Part shown: positions 18,893 through 29,694 of the stretch, in pieces
Position numbering within the stretch: the stretch's first letter is position 1
Layout of the letters: every line of letters begins with the position of its first letter
DNA from: Aliiruegeria haliotis
Lineage (GTDB): Bacteria > Pseudomonadota > Alphaproteobacteria > Rhodobacterales > Rhodobacteraceae
Assembly (NCBI RefSeq): GCF_003003255.1
Contig: NZ_PVTD01000009.1
Coordinates: 113,744-177,743, forward strand
DNA: 64,000 nucleotides
Direction: 5' to 3'
The notes under the pieces: model-generated
What the model saw: the letters and a program-made list of their open reading frames with translations, nothing else
What the model was told of the DNA's origin: nothing
Database searches by the model: none
Made by a program: the position numbers and the translations under genes

Positions 18893-21100
18893 ATGGCAAC
18901 CATCGTCCTCTTCGCCCCGCTCATCGGCGCGATCATCTGTGGCTTCTTCTGGCGGGTCATCGGCGAGCGTGCCGGGCAGATCACCGCAACCGGCCTGCTG
19001 TTCCTGGCAATGGTCCTCAGCTGGATCATCTTCTTCACCCACGACGGGGTGACGGAGCAGATCTTCATCATGCGCTGGATCGACAGCGGCACGCTGGTGG
19101 CCGACTGGGCGATCCGGCTCGACCGGCTCACGGCCATCATGCTGATCGTTGTGACGACGGTTTCGGCCTTCGTGCACCTTTATAGCTTCGGCTACATGGC
19201 GCATGACCATGCCTTCCCGGAGAACGAGCCCTATCGGGCGCGCTTCTTCGCCTACCTGTCCTTCTTCACCTTTACCATGCTGGCGCTGGTGACCTCCGAC
19301 AACCTGGTGCAGATGTTCTTCGGATGGGAGGGCGTTGGCCTCGCCTCCTACCTGCTCATCGGCTTCTACTACAAGAAAGAGAGCGCTGGCGAGGCCGCGA
19401 TGAAGGCGTTCATCGTCAACCGGGTTGGTGACTTCGGTTTCGCCCTCGGGATTGCCGGGCTCTTCTTTATGGTCGACTCGGTCGCCTTCAGCGACATCTT
19501 CGCCGCCGCGCCGAAGCTGGCCGAAAGCACGGTGAGCTTCCTCTGGACCGACTGGAACGCGGCGAACCTGCTGGCCTTCCTGCTCTTCGTCGGCGCCATG
19601 GGCAAATCGGCGCAGTTCCTGCTGCACACCTGGCTTCCCGACGCAATGGAAGGCCCGACGCCTGTTTCCGCGCTGATCCACGCCGCGACCATGGTGACCG
19701 CGGGCGTGTTCCTCGTCTGCCGGATGTCGCCGCTGATCGAATACGCACCGGGGGCTGCCAATATCATCGTCTACATCGGCGCCACGACGGCCTTCTTCGC
19801 CGCAACCGTGGGCCTCGTGCAGAACGATATCAAGCGCGTGATTGCCTATTCGACCTGTTCGCAGCTCGGCTACATGTTCGTCGCCGCCGGTGTCGGCATG
19901 TACTCCGCAGCCATGTTCCACCTGCTGACGCACGCCTTCTTCAAGGCCATGCTCTTCCTCGGCGCAGGGTCCGTCATTCACGGCATGCACCACGAGCAGG
20001 ACATGCGGAACTACGGCGGCCTCAAGGAGAAATTCCCGGTCACCTTCTGGATCATGATGATCGGCACGCTGGCCATCACCGGTGTCGGCATCCCGCTGAC
20101 GACGATCGGCTTCGCCGGGTTCCTGTCCAAGGACGCGATCATCGAGAGCGCCTGGGCCGGTGGCACGACCGCCTCCTCCTACGGGTTCTGGATGCTGGTG
20201 ATCGCCGCGCTGATGACCTCTTTCTACTCGTGGCGCCTGATGTTCATGACGTTCTTCGGAGAAGCGCGGGGCGACAAGCATACGCACGAGCACGCCCACG
20301 AAAGCCCGCGGGTGATGCTGATCCCGCTGTATGTTCTGGCGGCCGGGGCGATCTTCTCCGGCATGCTCTGGTACGGCTCCTTCTTCGGCCACACCGATCA
20401 GGTGGCGAAGTTCTACGGCATTCCGCTCGCCGGCGAGGAGATCCATGCCGAGGCGTCGATGGATGACCACACGGACGAGACCCACGCCGAGCACATGACG
20501 GACGGAACCGCCGAGGAGCATCACGGCGACGATGCCGCCACGGCCGATGCCGATGAGCATGCCACCGAAGCGGCCCATGCGGCGGCCTCCGATGACCATG
20601 GTGCTGCGGAAGGGCATAGCGATGAGCATCATGCGGCCTTTGGCGGAAAGCCCGGGGACGGCGCGATCTTCTTCGGCCCGGACAACCACATCCTGGAGGA
20701 TGCGCATGCCGCACCGAAATGGGTGAAGGTCTCGCCGTTCATCGCAATGCTGCTCGGGCTCGGCCTGGCCTACCAGATGTACATGCGCCGTCCCGACTGG
20801 CCGGCGAAGCTCGCCGAGAACCAGTCCCACCTGTACAAGTTCCTGCTGAACAAGTGGTACTTCGACGAGATCTATGACGCCGTCCTCGTCAATCCCGCGC
20901 GCGCGCTCGGCCGCTTTCTGTGGAAGAAGGGCGACGGTGCGGTGATCGATGGCGGCATCAACGGGCTGGCCATGGGGATCATCCCCTATTTCACCCGGCT
21001 CGCCGGACGGGCGCAGAGCGGATACCTCTTCCACTACGCCCTCGCCATGGTGCTGGGCATCGTGATCCTTGTCTCCTGGATGACGATTGCGGGGAACTGA
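18893..21100 (+). CDS. nuoL: NADH-quinone oxidoreductase subunit L with histidine-rich loop
   Basis: NuoL is the distal antiporter-like proton pump of complex I and carries the long lateral helix. The 735-residue protein has conserved blocks [21 protein letters not shown] and [24 protein letters not shown]. It is longer than the 613 residues typical of Escherichia coli. A hydrophilic insertion at about residues 515-590 contains about twelve His among many Asp, Glu and Ala, preceded by a smaller THEHAHE cluster. It lies before the C-terminal lateral-helix region. nuoM starts four bases after its stop. Confidence 0.97.
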   Translation: MATIVLFAPLIGAIICGFFWRVIGERAGQITATGLLFLAMVLSWIIFFTHDGVTEQIFIMRWIDSGTLVADWAIRLDRLTAIMLIVVTTVSAFVHLYSFGYMAHDHAFPENEPYRARFFAYLSFFTFTMLALVTSDNLVQMFFGWEGVGLASYLLIGFYYKKESAGEAAMKAFIVNRVGDFGFALGIAGLFFMVDSVAFSDIFAAAPKLAESTVSFLWTDWNAANLLAFLLFVGAMGKSAQFLLHTWLPDAMEGPTPVSALIHAATMVTAGVFLVCRMSPLIEYAPGAANIIVYIGATTAFFAATVGLVQNDIKRVIAYSTCSQLGYMFVAAGVGMYSAAMFHLLTHAFFKAMLFLGAGSVIHGMHHEQDMRNYGGLKEKFPVTFWIMMIGTLAITGVGIPLTTIGFAGFLSKDAIIESAWAGGTTASSYGFWMLVIAALMTSFYSWRLMFMTFFGEARGDKHTHEHAHESPRVMLIPLYVLAAGAIFSGMLWYGSFFGHTDQVAKFYGIPLAGEEIHAEASMDDHTDETHAEHMTDGTAEEHHGDDAATADADEHATEAAHAAASDDHGAAEGHSDEHHAAFGGKPGDGAIFFGPDNHILEDAHAAPKWVKVSPFIAMLLGLGLAYQMYMRRPDWPAKLAENQSHLYKFLLNKWYFDEIYDAVLVNPARALGRFLWKKGDGAVIDGGINGLAMGIIPYFTRLAGRAQSGYLFHYALAMVLGIVILVSWMTIAGN

Positions 21101-21104
21101 GAAC

Positions 21105-22655
21105 ATGGAAAACCTGATCTCGATCATCATCTTCCTGCCGCTCATCGCGGCACTGATCCTCGCCGTCTTCCTGCGGGGAGAGGACGAGGCGGCGCAGCGC
21201 AACGCGAAGTGGCTGGCGCTGATCGCCACCTCCGCGACGCTGTTCATCTCCCTGTTCCTGCTCGCCGGGTTCGACGCCTCCAACACGGAGTTCCAGTTCG
21301 TCGAGGACCGTGAGTGGCTGATGGGGCTCAAGTACAAGATGGGCGTGGACGGCATCTCGATCCTCTTCGTGATGCTCACCACCTTCCTGATGCCGATCAC
21401 CATCGCCGCCTGTTGGGACGTGAAGGTGCGGGTGAAGGAGTACATGATTGCCTTCCTCGTGCTCGAGACGCTGATGCTCGGCGTCTTCACGGCGCTGGAC
21501 CTCGTGCTCTTCTACCTGTTCTTCGAGGCGGGCCTGATCCCGATGTTCCTGATCATCGGCATCTGGGGCGGCAAGGACCGCATCTACGCGGCCTTCAAGT
21601 TCTTCCTCTACACCTTCCTCGGCTCGCTGCTGATGCTGGTGGCGATGATCGCCATGTACGTGGATGCCGGCACCACCGACATTCCGACGCTGATGACCCA
21701 CAAGTTTGGGACAGAGACCTTCTCGCTGCTCGGCATCCAGATCGTCGGCGGCATGCAGACGCTGCTGTTCCTCGCCTTCTTCGCCTCCTTCGCGGTGAAG
21801 ATGCCGATGTGGCCAGTCCATACCTGGCTGCCTGACGCTCACGTGCAGGCCCCGACCGCCGGTTCCGTCGTGCTGGCAGCGATCCTGCTGAAGATGGGGG
21901 GCTATGGCTTCCTGCGTTTCAGCTTGCCAATGTTCCCGGTGGGCTCCGATGTGATGGCGCCGCTGGTGCTCTGGATGTCGGCGATCGCCATCGTCTATGC
22001 CTCGCTGGTCGCCATGGCGCAGGAGGACATGAAGAAGCTCATTGCCTATTCTTCGGTGGCGCACATGGGCTACGTGACCATGGGCATTTTCGCGGCCAAC
22101 CAGCAGGGGCTGGATGGTGCGATCTTCCAGATGATCAGCCATGGCTTCGTCTCCGGTGCGCTCTTCCTGATCGTTGGCGTGGTCTATGACCGGATGCACA
22201 CGCGCGACATCGACGCCTATGGCGGGTTGATGGTCCGGATGCCGGTCTACGCCTTGATCTTCATGCTGTTCACGATGGCCAACGTGGGTCTGCCGGGCAC
22301 CTCCGGCTTCGTCGGCGAGTTCCTGACGCTGATGGCAATCTTCCAGGTCAACACCTGGGTTGCGTTGGTCGCGACGGCGGGCGTGATCTTCTCCGCCTGC
22401 TACGGGCTCTGGCTCTATCGCCGGGTGATGCTGGGCCAGCTTATCAAGGAAAGCCTCAAGACCATCACCGACATGACGGGCCGCGAGAAGGCCATTTTCG
22501 CGCCGCTCATCTTCATGACGCTGCTGCTGGGTGTCTATCCGTCGCTGGTCACCGATATCATCGGCCCCTCGGTGGAAACGCTGCTCGGCCAATACGAAAC
22601 CGCGCTGGCCGATTTCGAGCCTGCGACCCAAGTCGCCCAGACGGGAGGGCACTGA
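21105..22655 (+). CDS. nuoM: NADH-quinone oxidoreductase subunit M
   Basis: NuoM is the second antiporter-like proton pump of the complex I membrane arm. The 516-residue protein has about fourteen membrane helices. The conserved blocks are [21 protein letters not shown], with the essential Glu in the fifth helix, and [34 protein letters not shown]. The start ATG at 21105 begins [13 protein letters not shown]; an in-frame ATG at 21087 lies within nuoL. nuoN follows after three bases. Confidence 0.97.
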   Translation: MENLISIIIFLPLIAALILAVFLRGEDEAAQRNAKWLALIATSATLFISLFLLAGFDASNTEFQFVEDREWLMGLKYKMGVDGISILFVMLTTFLMPITIAACWDVKVRVKEYMIAFLVLETLMLGVFTALDLVLFYLFFEAGLIPMFLIIGIWGGKDRIYAAFKFFLYTFLGSLLMLVAMIAMYVDAGTTDIPTLMTHKFGTETFSLLGIQIVGGMQTLLFLAFFASFAVKMPMWPVHTWLPDAHVQAPTAGSVVLAAILLKMGGYGFLRFSLPMFPVGSDVMAPLVLWMSAIAIVYASLVAMAQEDMKKLIAYSSVAHMGYVTMGIFAANQQGLDGAIFQMISHGFVSGALFLIVGVVYDRMHTRDIDAYGGLMVRMPVYALIFMLFTMANVGLPGTSGFVGEFLTLMAIFQVNTWVALVATAGVIFSACYGLWLYRRVMLGQLIKESLKTITDMTGREKAIFAPLIFMTLLLGVYPSLVTDIIGPSVETLLGQYETALADFEPATQVAQTGGH

Positions 22656-22658
22656 TCG

Positions 22659-24101
22659 ATGTCCGCTGATCTTGCAATCCTGCTGCCGGAGATATTCCTG
22701 GCCGTTTACGCCATGGTCGCACTTCTGGCCGCCGTCTGGACCGGCAAGGATGCGGTCGCACCGCTCCTGAGCTGGGTGACCGCTGCTGTCTTCCTTGCCG
22801 TCGCGATCTGGATCGCGCTGGCCGACGGCACAACCCATGTTGCCTTCAATGGCATGTTCGTGGACGACAGTTTCGCCCGCTTCGCGAAGGTGACGATCCT
22901 GTTGTCCGGCGCGCTCGTGCTGGTCCTCTCCGAAGGGTTCTTCACACGGCGCAACGCGCTGCACTTCGAATACCCGATCCTGATCTCTCTGGCGGTGGTC
23001 GGCATGATGGTCATGGTCTCCGCTGGCGACCTGATCGCGCTGTACATGGGCCTGGAACTGCAGTCCCTGTCGCTCTACGTCGTCGCCGCCATCCGCCGCG
23101 ACCACGTGAAATCGACCGAGGCGGGCCTGAAGTATTTCACCCTCGGGGCGCTGTCGTCGGGGCTGCTGCTCTATGGAGCATCTCTCACCTACGGCTATGC
23201 CGGCTCCACCGAGTTCAAGGCGATCTTCGCCGCCGCCACCGACGGACATGTGGGAATCGGCCTGCTGCTCGGCCTGACCTTCCTGATTGCCGGCCTCGCG
23301 TTCAAGGTCTCCGCTGTGCCGTTCCACATGTGGACTCCGGACGTCTACGAAGGCTCGCCTACGCCGGTCACGGCCTTCTTCGCCACTGCGCCCAAGATGG
23401 CTGCCATGGCCATGTTCGCGCGCATCATGCACGACGCCTTCGGGGATGCCGTCGCCGATTGGCAGCAGATCGTGGCGTTCCTCGCCGTGCTGTCGATGTA
23501 CCTCGGGTCGATCGCCGCGATCGGCCAGCGCGACATCAAACGCCTGATGGCCTATTCCTCCATTGCCCACATGGGCTTCGCGCTGGTTGGCCTTGCCGCC
23601 GGAACGGAGCAGGGCGTGCAGGCGATGCTGATCTACATGGCCATCTACGTCACCATGAACATCGGCACATTCGCCTTCATTCTGTCGATGGAGCGCAATG
23701 GCCAGCACGTGACCCGGATCGACGGGCTGAACATGCTGTCCAGCAAGGAGCCGCTGAAGGCGCTTGCGATGCTTGTGCTACTGTTTTCGCTGGCCGGAGT
23801 GCCGCCGCTGGTGGGCTTCTTCGGCAAGTTCGCCGTGCTGACCGCGGCGCTCGATGCGGGACTGGGGTGGCTTGCGGTGGCCGGTGCCGTCGCATCCGTG
23901 ATCGGTGCCTACTACTACCTGCGGCTGGTTTACTTCATGTACTTCGGCTCGCCGGAGGCCGAGACCGTGGACGGTTCCATGAGCCCCGTGCAATGGACGG
24001 TGCTGATGGGCTCCGCCGCTCTCATGGTGCTGGGCGTGATCAACCTGTTCGGCGTGGACGGCATGGCCGCCACGGCCGCGGCCTCGCTCGTTGTCAACTG
24101 A
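22659..24101 (+). CDS. nuoN: NADH-quinone oxidoreductase subunit N
   Basis: NuoN is the proximal antiporter-like subunit and the last nuo gene. The 480-residue protein has about fourteen helices and family motifs [40 protein letters not shown] and [33 protein letters not shown] terminator-like hairpin follows 44 bases after the stop, ending the nuo transcription unit before birA. Confidence 0.97.
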   Translation: MSADLAILLPEIFLAVYAMVALLAAVWTGKDAVAPLLSWVTAAVFLAVAIWIALADGTTHVAFNGMFVDDSFARFAKVTILLSGALVLVLSEGFFTRRNALHFEYPILISLAVVGMMVMVSAGDLIALYMGLELQSLSLYVVAAIRRDHVKSTEAGLKYFTLGALSSGLLLYGASLTYGYAGSTEFKAIFAAATDGHVGIGLLLGLTFLIAGLAFKVSAVPFHMWTPDVYEGSPTPVTAFFATAPKMAAMAMFARIMHDAFGDAVADWQQIVAFLAVLSMYLGSIAAIGQRDIKRLMAYSSIAHMGFALVGLAAGTEQGVQAMLIYMAIYVTMNIGTFAFILSMERNGQHVTRIDGLNMLSSKEPLKALAMLVLLFSLAGVPPLVGFFGKFAVLTAALDAGLGWLAVAGAVASVIGAYYYLRLVYFMYFGSPEAETVDGSMSPVQWTVLMGSAALMVLGVINLFGVDGMAATAAASLVVN

Positions 24102-24144
24102 TCGCAGGCGGCTCGCCCGGACGGGCGCCCGCAACCCGATACTG

Positions 24145-24180
24145 GCCCGGGGGAGCAACCGCTCGCCCGGGCTTTCTCTT
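24145..24180 (+). terminator. Terminator after nuoN
   Basis: GCCCGGG at 24145-24151 pairs with CCCGGGC at 24166-24172, with an inner GAGC/GCTC stem (24153-24156 with 24161-24164) and AACC loop. TTTCTCTT follows immediately. This is a good Rho-independent terminator, placing birA in a separate or read-through unit. Confidence 0.75.
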
Positions 24181-24266
24181 GCGCGCTGCGACCGTCAGCG
24201 ACCTGTCCGGTCCTTGCGCAGGGCCAAACCCGAACCCGCTCCCGCAACATCCCTCGGAGGCTGAAC

Positions 24267-25022
24267 ATGGCCACTGATCCCTGGCCCTCGGGCTACGACC
24301 GTGTCGTCCTGGAGAGTGTTGACAGCACCATGGCGGAGGCCGGGCGCCGTGTTCCGGACATCGCTGGCCCGACGTGGATCCTCGCGAAGGAACAGACCGC
24401 CGCCCGCGGCCGGCGGGGGCGTGCATGGGTCAACCCTGCCGGGAACCTCGCGGCCACGCTGGTGATGCGCCCGGAACACGGCGCCAAGCTGGCCGCGCTG
24501 CGCAGCTTTGTCGCCTCGCTCGCGCTCTTCGACGCCTTCGTCGCGGTTACCGGTCGGGCTGAGAGCTTCTCGCTCAAGTGGCCCAACGACGTGTTGCTGA
24601 ACGGCGGCAAGGTCGCCGGTATCCTGCTCGAATCGGCCGGGCAGGGGGGCGATGTGAGCTTCCTGTCCATCGGTATTGGAGTGAACCTCGCATCGGCACC
24701 GGCACAGGGCGACGTGGAGGCCGGCGCCGTCCGCCCAGTGTCGCTGTTGTCCGAGACAGGCGCCGCCGTGGATCCGGAGAGTTTCCTCGACATTCTCGCC
24801 CCCGCCTTTGCCCGGCACGAGGCGCAGTTGACGACCTATGGTTTCGCCCCGGTCCGCGAGGCCTGGCTGGCCCGCGCCGCCCGGCTCGGCGAGGTCGTCA
24901 CCGCCCGCATGGCCACCGAGGAGGTGCAAGGAACGTTCGAGACCGTGGACGCCACCGGCAATATCGTTCTGCGAACGGCGCGCGGGCAACGCACCATCCC
25001 GGCCGCCGATATTTTCTTCTGA
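24267..25022 (+). CDS. birA: Biotin--[acetyl-CoA carboxylase] ligase
   Basis: This enzyme makes biotinyl-AMP and attaches biotin to carboxyl-carrier proteins. The 251-residue protein is the short monofunctional form, without an N-terminal DNA-binding domain, so it is not a repressor. Catalytic blocks are AARGRRGRAWVNPAGNLAAT (about residues 46-65) and SLKWPNDVLLNGGKVAGILLE (about residues 103-123), with a C-terminal SH3-like part ending GQRTIPAADIFF. It lies between nuoN and coaX, the usual alphaproteobacterial order. Confidence 0.94.
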   Translation: MATDPWPSGYDRVVLESVDSTMAEAGRRVPDIAGPTWILAKEQTAARGRRGRAWVNPAGNLAATLVMRPEHGAKLAALRSFVASLALFDAFVAVTGRAESFSLKWPNDVLLNGGKVAGILLESAGQGGDVSFLSIGIGVNLASAPAQGDVEAGAVRPVSLLSETGAAVDPESFLDILAPAFARHEAQLTTYGFAPVREAWLARAARLGEVVTARMATEEVQGTFETVDATGNIVLRTARGQRTIPAADIFF

Positions 25023-25133
25023 GCCGGCACATACCGGCGCCGCCCTTTCCACATTGCCGTTTGGCCAATATCCTCGCCGAGATACCCTGGACCCGGCCTA
25101 GCGCGGCCACCGATAAACAGACGAAGGCAGCCC

Positions 25134-25907
25134 ATGCTCCTCTGCATCGATACCGGCAACACCAACACCGTCTTCTCTGTCTGGGATGGCGGAAAGTTCC
25201 TGACCACGCTGCGCACCGCGACCGAGCACCAGCGCACCGCGGACCAGTATTTCGTCTGGTTTTCGACCCTCATGGAACACCACGGTCTGGCAGTCGAGAT
25301 CGACGAGGTGATCATTTCCTCAACCGTGCCCCGCGTGGTCTTCAACCTGCGTGTGCTGGCCGATCGCTATTTCGGCTGCCGTCCGCTGGTGGTGGGCAAG
25401 CCTGACTGCCTGTTGCCCCATCCGCCGCGCGTCGACCGGTCGGCGCAGGTCGGGCCGGACCGGCTGGTCAACACCGCCGGTGCCTTTGACCGGCACGGTG
25501 GCGACCTCGTGGTCGTGGATTTCGGCACCGCGACGACCTTCGACGTGGTTTCCAACGATGGTGCCTATATCGGTGGCGTGATCGCGCCGGGGGTGAACCT
25601 GAGCCTTGAGGCGCTGCACCTTGCCGCCGCCGCGCTGCCCCATGTGGACATCACCAAACCACAGCAGGTTGTGGGCACCAACACGGTGGCTTGCATGCAA
25701 TCGGGGGTTTTCTGGGGCTATGTCGGTCTGGTGCGCGGGATCTGCGACCGGATTCTCGGCGAAAGAGACCGGCCGATGAAGATAATCGGTACGGGCGGGC
25801 TTGCGCCGCTGTTCTCGCAAGGCGATGTACTGTTCGACATCATCGAAGACGATCTGACGATGCACGGCCTGACGGTCATTCATCGCTACAACAAGGAAAA
25901 CGGGTAA
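25134..25907 (+). CDS. coaX: Type III pantothenate kinase
   Basis: CoaX phosphorylates pantothenate, the first step in coenzyme A synthesis. The 257-residue protein shows the ASKHA-type phosphate loop DTGNTNTVFSVW (residues 5-16), the family motif GPDRLVNTAGAF and the adenosine block VVDFGTATTFDVV, then GGVIAPGVNLSLEAL. The start ATG at 25134 follows GAAGGCAGCCC. The rnj start follows its stop directly, so the two are co-transcribed. Confidence 0.96.
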   Translation: MLLCIDTGNTNTVFSVWDGGKFLTTLRTATEHQRTADQYFVWFSTLMEHHGLAVEIDEVIISSTVPRVVFNLRVLADRYFGCRPLVVGKPDCLLPHPPRVDRSAQVGPDRLVNTAGAFDRHGGDLVVVDFGTATTFDVVSNDGAYIGGVIAPGVNLSLEALHLAAAALPHVDITKPQQVVGTNTVACMQSGVFWGYVGLVRGICDRILGERDRPMKIIGTGGLAPLFSQGDVLFDIIEDDLTMHGLTVIHRYNKENG

Positions 25908-27578
25908 ATGAGTGGTGGCGAGCGATTGATCTACCTGCCCCTGGGCGGGGCCGGCGAAGTGGGAATGAACGCTTATGTATACGGCTATGGCAAGCCGGGA
26001 AAGGAACGGCTGATCCTTGTCGATCTGGGCGTGACCTTCCCGGACATGGACAGCACGCCGGGCGTCGACCTGATCATGCCCGACATGTCCTGGCTTATCG
26101 ACCGCGCCGACCAGCTTGAGGCAATCCTGATCACCCACGGGCACGAAGACCATATCGGCGGCCTTGGGCATTTCTGGAACCAGCTCCGGGTGCCGGTCTA
26201 CTGCCGCAAGTTCACCGGCCACCTTGCACACCGCAAGATGGAGGAGCGCGGTGCCGACCCCGAGCAGATCTGCATTGTCGACGCCTTCCCGGAAACCATC
26301 GAGGCGGGCCCTTTCGGGCTCTCCTTCCTGCCGGTCTCGCATTCCATCCCCGAAAGCTCGGCCCTGATCATCGACACGCCGGTGGGTCGGATCGTGCACA
26401 CGGGTGATTTCAAACTGGATGGCGCCCCCGTCGTCGGCGAAGCCTTCGACCCGGAGCTTTGGCATGACATCGCCGGGGACGGGGTCAAAGTGCTGACCTG
26501 CGACAGCACCAACATCGTCGTGCCGCATCCCGGGCGTTCGGAATCGACCCTTGGGCCGAACATCCGCAAGCTGGTGGCCGAGTCGAGCGGCATGGTCGTC
26601 GCGACGACCTTCGCGTCCAACGTCGCACGGGTGAAGACGCTGGCCGAGGCGGGCCGCGATGCCGGCCGCTCCGTCTGCCTGATGGGGCGCGCAATGTTGC
26701 GGATGGTCTCGGTGGCGGTGGAGACCGGGGTGCTGACCGACTTCCCGCCAGTGATTTCCCACGAGGAGGCCGAGGACATCCCGCGCGAGAACCTGATGCT
26801 GATCGTCACCGGCAGCCAGGGTGAGCGCCGCGCCGCGAGTGCGCAACTGTCCCGGGGCAAGTACCTCGGCATGAAGCTGGCCGAGGGCGACACCTTCTTG
26901 TTCTCGTCCAAGACGATCCCCGGCAACGAACGGTCGGTGTTGGGCATCGTGAACGCCTATTCGGAAATGGGTGTGAACGTGATCGACGATACGTCCAGCA
27001 GCTATCATGTCTCCGGCCATGCCAACCGCCCCGACCTTGAGGCCGTGCACGATTTGATGCGTCCGCAGATGCTGGTGCCGATGCACGGTGAACACCGGAT
27101 GCTGCGGCGTCATATGGAAGTGGCGGAAGAGAAGGGAATTTCCTCCATCGTGGCGACAAATGGCACGATGCTGGATCTTACCGGCGACACCCCGCGCGTG
27201 GCCGAGCATGTGGAGACCGGGCGTGTGTATCTCGATGGGACCCAACTCATCGGTGCGCTCGACGGCGTGGTGCGCGGGCGGATCCGCATGGCGCTCAACG
27301 GTCACGTGTTGCTGACGGTGATCCTCGACGAAGAGGACGAACCGCTTGGGGACCCCTGGGCGGAGAGCATGGGCCTTGCGGAGACCGGCCGCTCCAAGGC
27401 GTCGCTGGTGGAACTGATCGAATCGGAGGCTGGCCAGTTCATGGCCCGGGCGGATGACAAGGTGCTGCTTGATGACGACAAGCTCGACGCAGGTCTGCGC
27501 CGCGTGGCGCGGCAGGTCTGCGTAGAGGAAATCGGCAAGAAGCCGGAAGTGACCGTGGTCATCTCCCGCCTGGCCTGA
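25908..27578 (+). CDS. rnj: Ribonuclease J
   Basis: RNase J is a zinc metallo-beta-lactamase nuclease with 5'-3' exonuclease and endonuclease activity in RNA processing and decay. The 556-residue protein has the metal motif ITHGHEDHIGG (about residues 71-81), and further ligands in PVSHSIPESSALII and HTGDFK. The beta-CASP part includes VATTFASNVARV and VSGHANRPDLEAVHDLMRPQMLVPMHGEHR. The ATG at 25908 is immediately after the coaX stop. It converges with the next gene with only six bases between stops. Confidence 0.95.
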   Translation: MSGGERLIYLPLGGAGEVGMNAYVYGYGKPGKERLILVDLGVTFPDMDSTPGVDLIMPDMSWLIDRADQLEAILITHGHEDHIGGLGHFWNQLRVPVYCRKFTGHLAHRKMEERGADPEQICIVDAFPETIEAGPFGLSFLPVSHSIPESSALIIDTPVGRIVHTGDFKLDGAPVVGEAFDPELWHDIAGDGVKVLTCDSTNIVVPHPGRSESTLGPNIRKLVAESSGMVVATTFASNVARVKTLAEAGRDAGRSVCLMGRAMLRMVSVAVETGVLTDFPPVISHEEAEDIPRENLMLIVTGSQGERRAASAQLSRGKYLGMKLAEGDTFLFSSKTIPGNERSVLGIVNAYSEMGVNVIDDTSSSYHVSGHANRPDLEAVHDLMRPQMLVPMHGEHRMLRRHMEVAEEKGISSIVATNGTMLDLTGDTPRVAEHVETGRVYLDGTQLIGALDGVVRGRIRMALNGHVLLTVILDEEDEPLGDPWAESMGLAETGRSKASLVELIESEAGQFMARADDKVLLDDDKLDAGLRRVARQVCVEEIGKKPEVTVVISRLA

Positions 27579-27584
27579 ACCGGG

Positions 27585-27929
27585 TCAGCCGCCGTTGCAG
27601 CTATCGATCGCGTCGCGGTGCGCTTGCCCGGCGCGGTTGAGCTGCGCGGTGGCGGCATTCTGCCCGATGCCGGCTTTCTGGGCCATCTCGTCAGTAGCGA
27701 TATTCCACGCCTCGATCAGGTTGGCGCCCGAGGCTTGCGCCTCCGCCGCGATGCCCGTCGCGCCGGCATAGAAGGCCAGCTCGTTTGGCGGCAGTGCTGT
27801 CGACACCATCTCTGTCGCGCAGGCACAGGCCTCCGCAGATGCAAGTGTCAGGCAGTTCTCGGTAATCGGATCCGCCTGTGCCGCCGTGGCGAGCAGCACG
27901 AGTGGTACAAGGGCAATCTGGTAGCGCAT
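27585..27929 (-). CDS. Small secreted protein with four cysteines
   Basis: The 114-residue protein starts at ATG 27929 (GGGAG upstream) with the signal peptide MRYQIALVPLVLLATAAQA. The mature part has ENCLTLASAEACACATEMV and ends in DSCNGG, giving four cysteines that may form disulfides in the periplasm. It is mostly helical. No family is recognised. An in-frame upstream ATG at 27974 would extend it past the signal peptide and is unlikely. Confidence 0.7.
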   Translation of the reverse strand: MRYQIALVPLVLLATAAQADPITENCLTLASAEACACATEMVSTALPPNELAFYAGATGIAAEAQASGANLIEAWNIATDEMAQKAGIGQNAATAQLNRAGQAHRDAIDSCNGG

Positions 27930-28006
27930 GAAATTCTCCCTGTTCCTTGCCCCGAGCGGAGCAAGGCAGGGCAAGCATATGGTGCGGATCCTGTGGCGAC
28001 CTGGCC

Positions 28007-29407
28007 CTAGTGGGCCTTGGTCTCGGCGAAGCTGCGCAGGATGAAATCGGGCACGTGATCGCCCATGCCCACGACCTGACTGCCATTGGAAGACTCGCCC
28101 CGGCGGGATCTGGAGCGGGAGCGCCGCCCGCCACCTTTTTCTGCGCTCTTCTCGGGCGCGGTGTCGGCGGGCGTTTCTGCCGCGTCCTCGGTCTTCGCGC
28201 GTGGAGCCTCTTCGCGGTCCTTGCGATCGCCCCGGCGGGAGCGCCGCTCGGTCTTTGGCAGTTCGGGCGGATCCAGTCGCGGGATCTCCTGCTTCACGAG
28301 GTTCTCGATCGCGTCCAGCAACTTGCCGTCGGCCGGGACCGCAATCATGAGCGCCGTGCCCTTGCGACCCGCACGGCCTGTGCGGCCGATCCGGTGGACA
28401 TAGTCCTCGGAATGGCTCGGCACGTCGAAGTTGAACACGTGGGAGACATTCGGAATGTCCAGTCCGCGTGCGGCAACGTCAGACGCCACGAGGAAGCGAA
28501 TCGATCCGTCGCGGAAGCCGTCCAGCGTGCGTGTCCGATGCGACTGGTCGAGGTCGCCGTGAATCGGTTCAGCGTTCAGCCCGTGCTTTTTCAGCGACTT
28601 GGCAACGATGTCCACGTCCACCTTGCGGTTGCAGAAGATGATCGCGTTGGTGCAGTCCTCGCCCTCGCGCTTGATCATCTCGCGCAGCATGGTGCGTTTC
28701 TCGCTCGCGGTCCGGTCACGGCGCGACGGGGTGAACTGCACCAGCCCCTGCGTGATCGTCTCGGAAGTTGTCGCCTGGCGGGCAACCTCGACTTTCACCG
28801 GTGCATGGAGGAAGGTGTTGGTGATCCGCTCGATTTCCGGCGCCATGGTGGCGGAGAAGAAGAGCGTCTGTCGGGTGAAGGGCGTGAGCTGGAAGATCCG
28901 CTCGATATCCGGGATGAAGCCCATGTCGAGCATCCGGTCGGCCTCGTCCACAACCATGACCTGAACACCGGTCAACAGCAGCTTGCCGCGCTCGAAATGA
29001 TCGAGAAGGCGGCCCGGCGTAGCGATCAGCACGTCAACGCCCTTGTCGATCAGCTTGTCCTGTTCGCCGAAGGACACACCGCCGATCAGCAACGCCTTGG
29101 TCAGGCGGGTGTGCTTGGCATAGATGTCGAAGTTTTCGGCGACCTGCGCGGCGAGCTCCCGCGTGGGGGCCAGCACCAGCGAGCGCGGCATGCGTGCCCG
29201 CGCCCGGCCACGGCCCAGCATCGTGATCATTGGCAGCGTAAAGCTGGCCGTCTTGCCGGTGCCGGTCTGTGCGATGCCGAGAACATCCTTGCCTTCCAGC
29301 GCCGGAGGAATGGCCCCGGCCTGGATTGGTGTGGGGGTCTCGTACCCGGTTTCCTCGATGGCTTTCAGGACCTTGGGGTCCAGACTCAAATCAGTGAACT
29401 TCGTCAT
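28007..29407 (-). CDS. DEAD-box ATP-dependent RNA helicase (RhlE-like)
   Basis: The 466-residue protein is a cytosolic RNA-unwinding ATPase. Motifs in order are the Q motif (GYETPTPIQ), motif I AQTGTGKT, Ia PTRELA, motif II VVDEADRMLDMGF (DEAD), motif III FSATM, motif V VASDVAARGLDIPNVSHV and motif VI HRIGRTGRAGRKG. A basic/acidic low-complexity tail (about residues 375-450, rich in Arg, Ser, Glu) follows the core, typical of RhlE-type helicases in this group. It probably assists ribosome assembly or RNA decay. Confidence 0.93.
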   Translation of the reverse strand: MTKFTDLSLDPKVLKAIEETGYETPTPIQAGAIPPALEGKDVLGIAQTGTGKTASFTLPMITMLGRGRARARMPRSLVLAPTRELAAQVAENFDIYAKHTRLTKALLIGGVSFGEQDKLIDKGVDVLIATPGRLLDHFERGKLLLTGVQVMVVDEADRMLDMGFIPDIERIFQLTPFTRQTLFFSATMAPEIERITNTFLHAPVKVEVARQATTSETITQGLVQFTPSRRDRTASEKRTMLREMIKREGEDCTNAIIFCNRKVDVDIVAKSLKKHGLNAEPIHGDLDQSHRTRTLDGFRDGSIRFLVASDVAARGLDIPNVSHVFNFDVPSHSEDYVHRIGRTGRAGRKGTALMIAVPADGKLLDAIENLVKQEIPRLDPPELPKTERRSRRGDRKDREEAPRAKTEDAAETPADTAPEKSAEKGGGRRSRSRSRRGESSNGSQVVGMGDHVPDFILRSFAETKAH

Positions 29408-29648
29408 GTACGTCCATTTTTGGCAGCATGGCAGCTGCGGGTATGGGACGTAACAACCTGACGCCCCGACGGCAATGAACCCACGCGGCTCGCGGGCTTA
29501 GGCCCATCTACCGCAGCAGGGGGCGAGGGTCAACTTGACCGGCAGGATCGGCAGTTTAGGGGCGGATTTCAGCAACATATGGCCTGAAAACGCGCTGAAA
29601 GCGGGGCAGCCTGCGGTGTGAGACCCCCCGGTGGCAGCGGAACGGAAA

Positions 29649-29675
29649 GCCCGCCCGGTACGGGACCGGGCGGGC
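29649..29675 (-). terminator. Hairpin downstream of preA
   Basis: GCCCGCCCGGT at 29649-29659 pairs perfectly with ACCGGGCGGGC at 29665-29675 around a five-base loop. On the minus strand it lies about 20 bases beyond the preA stop, followed by TTTCCGTT. The T-run is weak. Confidence 0.6.
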
Positions 29676-29694
29676 AGGATCGGTGAATGGGGGC

